Shown here one piece after another: positions 17,126 through 21,319 of a stretch of 21,319 nt of DNA; positions within the stretch are counted from its first letter, which is position 1; every line of letters starts with the position of its first letter. The notes below the pieces were generated by a model. That model ran no database searches, was not told the DNA's origin, and saw nothing but the letters and a program-made list of their open reading frames with translations. The stretch is from Chara braunii. Taxonomy: Eukaryota > Streptophyta > Charophyceae > Charales > Characeae. The translations under genes and the position numbers were made by a program. The stretch is taken from assembly GCA_003427395.1 (NCBI GenBank), contig BFEA01000385.1:87707-109025 (forward strand). Direction: 5' to 3'.

Positions 17126-18036
17126 TCCCTTTATTATGGAGTACAGAAGGAGACAAGGAGGACATCAGAAATTATAGACCCATAACCCTCCTCCCTATAC
17201 CATATATAATGGTGACGAAGGCGCTGACTAGAAACTGGTACCTTACACGAATAGGCTGATCCACCCAGGGCAGTCGGGCTTCCTGCCCAATCGCAATATT
17301 CAAGATAGTGTGCTGCTGGTCAATGAGACTCTCAAGTACGATCGCCAACGAAAGGCCCAAGCAGCTATCATGTTCATAGACTTTAAAAAGCATATAATCA
17401 CATTCATTGGAATTTTCTAAACGTGACTGGCCAGGATGAATTTTGGCCCGGCCTTTTGCCAAAGTACAAATTCTTCAGAGGATGCCCACCACTCAAATCA
17501 TGTTCATGGCCATCTGTCAACACCAATACACCTCCAAAGATCAGTACGACAGGGGGACCCTATCGCACCCCTGTTATTTGTGATTGTGATGGAAGCTCTG
17601 GCCTCGACCATTGCACCTCAACCCATGATCCCCATTCCTGAAATCCTTAACCAACTTATTCCCGTGACGTCGTTGTTCGCGGATGATCTCACGATCGTAA
17701 TCAAAGCAGATGCAAACAACATGCGTGCCCTTTCGTAAGTCATATACATTTTCTCGCTGGCAGCGGACATCAAAGTCAATCGAGGGTAAAAAACGGAAGG
17801 ATGGTGGCTTCACCCTCAAGGGGATCCCCTGCCGCAACCGGCACGGAACTTGGGCACGCAAGGAAGAGGCCATCAGAATCCTAGGGGTAAGGATAACGTT
17901 ACTTTCCCCCCCACCGAACCATGGCAACATGCGAGTCGATATGGCAGTAGACCGACTGGTTAAATGGGAGGGGCTACATACCTCGATAGCGGGAAGGACC
18001 TTAGCAATAAACAATGTTATCCTGGCAGCCATCTAG
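17126..18036 (+). pseudogene. LINE ORF2 remnant: reverse transcriptase core
   Basis: Readable RT blocks in order: GDKEDIRNYRPITLLP (about 17139-17195), IHPGQSGFLPNRNIQDSVLL (about 17259-17312), FIDFKK plus, after a one-base shift, YNHIHWNFLN (domain A region, about 17373-17420; the second catalytic-region Asp reads as Asn), SVRQGDPIAPLLFVIVMEAL (domain B), and SLFADDLTIV (FADD active site at 17676-17687, intact). 17710-18036 gives the thumb region: GGFTLKGIPCRNR, IRILGV, VDRLVKWEGLHTSIAGRTLA, INNVILAAI. The enzyme would copy its own RNA at the nicked target. Stops and frameshifts rule out function. Frames at 17436-17738 and 17710-18036 are the longest intact parts. Confidence 0.9.
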
Positions 18037-18208
18037 TACAAACTAGTAGTCTGGCCACTCAAAAAGCAACAATACGCCAGACGGAGGACATCGTTAACAA
18101 CGTACCTTTGAAAAAGAAGCGGCAAAACTGAGGGCTGAATGCCACAGGTGAGTTGGGATGTCCTTACACAGCCAAGAACTAAGGGAGGTTTATGGATATT
18201 AGATCCGG

Positions 18209-18306
18209 AAAGGGAAAGTGAAGCACTGACCTTTAAAGTTGTGGTCAGACTACTGATAAAGGGAAAGTGAAGCACCGATCTTTAAAGTTGTGGTCAGACT
18301 ACTGAT
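18209..18306. repeat. 49-bp tandem duplication
   Basis: 18209-18257 and 18258-18306 differ at two positions (GCACTGACC against GCACCGATC). Both units start AAAGGGAAAGTGAAGCAC. Confidence 0.95.
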
Positions 18307-18474
18307 AGGACACGATATCCCCTTGGGACACTTAGCCTGCCAAAGGGATCGCCTCCCTGGCGCCGGAATCGTCGGCGGTCAACAGACTGCGCCCCTTCCA
18401 ATGGCTAACTAACAAAGACTAGACACTAACCTTCCCCCCTCAACAACAGGCAAACAACCCGAGGCAAGCAGCAA

Positions 18475-18554
18475 GACTAGACTTGCTCCTAGACCCCTTG
18501 TGGCCATGCATGGAGACTAGACCTGCTCCTAGACCCCTTGTGGCCATACATGCT
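18475..18554. repeat. 40-bp tandem duplication
   Basis: 18475-18514 and 18515-18554 share GACTAGAC-T/C-TGCTCCTAG, then ACCCCTTGTGGCCAT, with a few differences. Confidence 0.95.
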
Positions 18555-18993
18555 TAAGCTCTGGGCCGCAACAAAAACAGCCCCCAAACAAATGGCAAGA
18601 TATCTATAGGCAACCCCTATTTGGTAATCCCTACGTCCAAAATGAAAACGACAACCCCTTTAGCCTAAAAAACAACTCCCCATGACTCACCCATGCAAAG
18701 AAGGGAATATATACAGTAGGGGACTTGTCGGACCCACTGTCAAATAACTGGGCAACAACCGATCAACTGCAATTCAGGCTTAACCATGCCAAGAATGTGG
18801 GAGACAGGAAGACCATGCTGAAGGAACCTCCCCCTTGCATGGCGACTCACCATCCAAACTGGCCCCATGGTCGGGGCTGACGACTAGGTCATTAAATTCG
18901 CAGACCTGCCCCGCCCGCCGATAGTATCTAGACTCTGCAGAAACGACAATGGGCAATGCACACTAGAAAGGTACAATCTTCAAATGTCAGGGG

Positions 18994-19044
18994 CCAGATT
19001 CTCCAAACTCTGAAGAAATGACAACCCAGATTCTCCAAACTCAC
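18994..19044. repeat. 32-bp partial tandem duplication
   Basis: CCAGATTCTCCAAACTC occurs at 18994 and again at 19026, a 32-bp step. The second unit is incomplete and diverges after that word. Confidence 0.75.
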
Positions 19045-19240
19045 AAGAAACTCGGGGGGGCTGGTGCATATGCGAGTCGTGGGGGTGTATTTGAACCCAC
19101 AACCCAGTCGCCAGGCTGCCATTTGACCCAGGAGAGTGGGAATGGCCTGGCCCGAAGCCCATGCATGTATGGGACTACACTGTCAAAGGACCGCCCCAAC
19201 GATCGACCCAACATTATCCATCCGATGGGCGTGAGACTCT

Positions 19241-19960
19241 TGACCCTTGGACACACGGTTGATAGACGACCTGCCTTGGGCTAAGTTAGCCAAGAATATG
19301 CCCACAAATTTGAGAGCCCTTCAATGGCAAATTCTCCATCGCTGCCTGCCCACTCCCGACTGGCTGGTATCTCGAACAGATTTGGAACAAAAAGGGTTGC
19401 TGTCAGGATATGCACCGACTTTGGCAGAGCATCGCCGCCAGCCAAGGCAACTTTGGAGCATTGCCTACTGGCCTGCCCTATGGTCACCCAATTATGGCAG
19501 TGGTGAGATGCAGCCTTCCACTCCCTCATAGGGGTGCACATCCCATGGGACCCGGGGCTGCTACTACTGGGCAAAAAACAGCACTTGCAGACGCACTGGT
19601 CCCCTTTTCCAACCAACCTCTTCTCATACATGAGATTGCAGGTCCTCATGCTGGCCTGGAGAGCCAGGTGATCGTTTGAAAGAATAGACCACCAATTCAG
19701 TCTGCAGCAAGCCCAACAATAGATGGAAGCCTGGAAAGCATTCATACGGGACACTACAGGGAGGAGAAAGATTTCAATGTTAAGGAAACCCTTAAGACAG
19801 CTTACCGGCTGCTTTGGCAGGATCCGCACCATATTTTTTCCGAACTCAATCAAGCTTAACGTTCGCTGGAAGCAGTGGAGGACCTCATGCCTTCATGGCG
19901 AAGGAGACCCACCCACTGCTTCCAGGTTCCCTTCTTGCAACCTAACTTTGTGCTGGTAAC
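19241..19960 (+). pseudogene. LINE ORF2 remnant: zf-RVT zinc knuckle and C-terminus
   Basis: DDLPWAKLAKNMPTNLRALQ, then WQILHRCLPTPDWLVSRT (about 19265-19380) is the W...K...FxWxxxxxxLPTxDxL block that precedes the knuckle. A frameshift near 19385 leads to RICTDFGRASPPAKATLEHC, then LLACPMVTQLWQW (about 19405-19506). This is the C-x-x-C...E-H-C-x-x-x-C pattern of zf-RVT, except that the second Cys reads as Phe. Downstream fragments (LMLAWRARW, QQxMEAWKAF, about 19645-19740) fit the C-terminal helices. zf-RVT is usual in plant-type L1 elements and supports the clade call. Confidence 0.85.
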
Positions 19961-20067
19961 ATGACATGGCTCCAGCCGGACTCTCCCTCCTCAAAGGAGT
20001 TACATTCTTCAGGCACCCCTTACGATTACGGCCCCGGTCCCATCCCGTCTTTGACAAATGACATAGG

Positions 20068-20125
20068 ATGCAGAGTTGCTCTGATTGTCAATTGTCATGC
20101 AGAGTTGCTCTGAATGTCAATTGTC
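20068..20125. repeat. 29-bp tandem duplication in the LINE 3' region
   Basis: 20068-20096 and 20097-20125 are identical except for one T/A difference. Each unit is ATGCAGAGTTGCTCTGA-T/A, then TGTCAATTGTC. Confidence 0.95.
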
Positions 20126-20212
20126 CCTTGTTTATGGGTGGGTCCTGCAGCCTGCAATCGTAATGGTCAAATGGCTATTCATTGCATTCAATCAAACTGA
20201 TATTTTATGTTC

Positions 20213-20387
20213 AGGGATGCTGGACCCAATTTCCAGCAGGAGCTGCTCCCCACCAATAGATGGAGCCCCCGAGAGTGCTAGTGGTGCCTGCTCATATCAG
20301 CACCCCTACCATCAACTCCAGCCGTTTCTCCCCTCCCAAAGACAAAAGAAAGAAAAAAAGAAAAAAAAGAAAAGAAAACAAAAGAAA
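20213..20387 (+). other. LINE 3' UTR end with hairpin and A-rich tail
   Basis: Contains the stem-loop GCTGGA (20219-20224)/TCCAGC (20232-20237) with a 7-nt loop, then GAGCTGCTCCCCACCAATAG. This is the same order as 4251-4300. An A-rich tail with AAAG/AAAC interruptions runs from about 20341 to 20387. Many LINE RTs recognise a 3' stem-loop of their RNA, and this conserved hairpin is in the right place for that role, by inference. Confidence 0.6.
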
Positions 20388-20464
20388 CCCACAGAGTCTT
20401 CAGACATCGTCCAAATACCCAGAAACGGTATTTGGACGATGTATGAAGACTCTGTGGGTTTCTT
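20382..20464. ncRNA. Long near-perfect hairpin (38-bp stem, 7-nt loop)
   Basis: Left arm 20382-20419, loop CAGAAAC (20420-20426), right arm 20427-20464. Of the 38 pairs, 37 match; the only mismatch is G20403 opposite T20443. The left arm starts inside the A-rich LINE tail (AAGAAACCCACAG...). The shape suits a miRNA/siRNA-type precursor or a minimal foldback element. There is no direct evidence of transcription. An inverted repeat made during LINE insertion is the alternative. Confidence 0.6.
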
Positions 20465-21199
20465 AAACCAGCACTCCATCCGGACCTATTTTGACAAACC
20501 AGAAAATCCATTTCCCCGAGCCTAAATCTACAGTGCTGCTGCGAGAAAAAATAGTTGTGGTACCCCCTCCTCTCCCCACCAAACCTCTACTGGGCTTGCC
20601 CCCTGGCCACTGTAGATATTGGCCTCGTAATCGATGACAAGACAAATGAACAGTGCAGAGGCCGTGGAAGTGGTGGTTTAAGCATATAGCATTAGACACA
20701 CGGGGCACACTCATGCCTTCCAAGACGTCAATCATAGTATCAAAACTTCCAAGCATGCAGACGGTACACACAAGTTTCAAATTGCCTCCAAGCCCAGCAC
20801 TCAACCACATCCCAGCTTTCAAAGATTTGGCGAGCCGCTGAAAACCGATGGTGGTTCATTCAAAATGCATCCGCAATGAGGCCATCAATCATGAGAAGCT
20901 TCCACAAGTCACATCATGCAAGTATACACAATGCACTGAGAATGGAACCGTGCAAAATGCGGAAAAAGTCCAGAGGCACTAAATGTAGTCCCGGAATGAG
21001 TAGCGAGTCACCAGAAGTGAGACAAACGCAGAGAAACAATGGAAAGAGAGGGAAAAGAGTTTCAATAATAATCAATAACACAGTTAAAACGGCTCTTCCA
21101 CCCCTCTTCACCCCCGGGTCCTTCTCCCACCAACTCACCACTTCATCATGCAAGTCCTCCACTTGAAACACTGATGAAGTCTCTCTGCAGATATCAGCT
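20465..21199. other. No gene seen
   Basis: Short frames on both strands have no recognisable domain. A 10-bp inverted repeat, ATCTACAGTG (20526-20535)/CACTGTAGAT (20608-20617), is present. The last part could be leader sequence for the open frame that starts at 21200. Confidence 0.4.
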
Positions 21200-21319
21200 A
21201 TGGCGCCCAACCTCCAGCGTCAATGCTGGCTATGGAGGTTGGCCTGCCTTCTTTGGCCTCCTTACGTGACCAGCACCTCCAATATCACCAGCGCACAGGT
21301 AGGTCAAGGTAAGCTTCCC
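21200..21319 (+). CDS. Possible first coding exon, runs off the window
   Basis: ATG at 21200 opens a 40-codon frame with no stop before the window ends: MAPNLQRQCWLWRLACLLW, then PPYVTSTSNITSAQ. A short polar start with Arg/Gln, a hydrophobic Trp/Leu/Cys core and a Ser/Thr-rich stretch resemble a secretory signal peptide. Two donor-like sites follow, ACAG|GTAGGT (donor at 21294) and CAAG|GTAAGC (donor at about 21309), so the exon may end there. A TTTCTGCAG-like acceptor, TCTCTCTGCAG, ends at 21190. The product is unknown. This may be chance, since 40 codons is short. Confidence 0.3.
   Translation, partial: MAPNLQRQCWLWRLACLLWPPYVTSTSNITSAQVGQGKLP

Larger units (their letters stand above)
18037..19240 (+). 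pseudogene. LINE ORF2 remnant: connection region, heavily decayed
   Basis: Short readable islands fit the region between RT and zf-RVT in L1-clade ORF2: WPLKKQQYARRRTSL (about 18052), VSWDVLTQPRTKGGLWILDP (about 18152-18211, the W..v..P...GGLg block), RQPLFGNPYVQN (about 18609), THAKKGIYTVGDLSDP (about 18689, the GI..vgDL block). Between them the frame is broken many times. Three separate tandem duplications lie in this piece, which explains part of the disruption. Confidence 0.7.
4949..20387 (+). mobile_element. Degenerate L1-type LINE split by two inserted blocks
   Basis: Coding remnants occur in the order expected of an L1-clade non-LTR retrotransposon, all on the plus strand: ORF1-like, APE endonuclease, EN-RT linker, RT fingers/palm with RQGDP and FADD, connection region, zf-RVT, then 3' UTR and A-rich tail. 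Protein continuity shows the breaks. The linker (...EQLMNDPLSEG, to about 7640) resumes near 15057, and LLYK (near 15690) resumes at EGDKEDIRNYRPITLL (from about 17135). Subtracting the two blocks leaves about 6.5 kb, a normal full length. Numerous stops and frameshifts make it non-autonomous. I found no target site duplication. The 5' limit is uncertain because the first remnant is not clearly ORF1. Confidence 0.75.

Noticed and set aside
20463-20822. 119-codon minus-strand frame
   Set aside because: No domain, and it runs up to the arm of the hairpin. Kept only as unassigned sequence.
21201-21211. TGGCGCCCAAC resembling a Lys-tRNA primer binding site
   Set aside because: Eleven bases match, but no LTR end precedes it and no second LTR is visible. 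Chance within the ATG frame is likelier.

Overview
This is repeat-dominated nuclear DNA of a eukaryote. It has long microsatellites, homopolymer and A-rich tracts, a TIR transposon and a decayed L1-type LINE, and it has no bacterial-type operons, rRNA or complete tRNA genes. The LINE layout (possible DUF4283-like ORF1 piece, APE-type endonuclease, reverse transcriptase, zf-RVT knuckle) is typical of the green lineage. A repeat-rich streptophyte alga or plant is my best guess, but it is inference only. I recognise no complete host gene.

Layout. 1-2970: simple repeats plus two copies of a dispersed repeat. The first copy carries a near-canonical hammerhead ribozyme core (933-973); the second (from 1974) has a decayed version whose stem II differs by a compensatory base pair. 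2971-3089: G-tract with an N, then a TGAT-type microsatellite. 3108-3434: a small Cys-rich ORF with zinc-ribbon-like spacing. 3631-4225: a 595-bp non-autonomous DNA transposon with 22-bp perfect TIRs and a 9-bp target duplication. 4251-4366: a LINE 3'-end fragment, followed by a tRNA-like sequence.

4949-20387: one degenerate plus-strand LINE, about 6.5 kb without its insertions. Its pieces run in order: ORF1-like (4949-6254), endonuclease (6447-7640), RT start (15057-15696), RT core with FADD (17126-18036), connection (18037-19240), zf-RVT (19241-19960), and a 3' UTR with hairpin and A-rich tail (20213-20387). It is split by two blocks. Block 1 (about 7641-15056) is unidentified and holds a stop-riddled but frame-preserved ORF (9032-9688), a short intact ORF (13124-13369), a CAG-rich repeat and a three-frame coding remnant (13964-14543). 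Block 2 (about 15697-17125) holds a TC/CG/GA palindromic microsatellite and an inverted duplication packed with a 20-nt motif.

Right after the LINE tail is a 38-bp, 37/38-paired hairpin with a 7-nt loop (20382-20464). At the right edge an open ATG frame (21200 to the end) with a hydrophobic N-terminus and two good splice donors may be the first exon of a gene. The parts most worth following are the hammerhead-bearing repeat family, the long hairpin, the inverted-motif cluster and the covarying LINE 3' hairpin.
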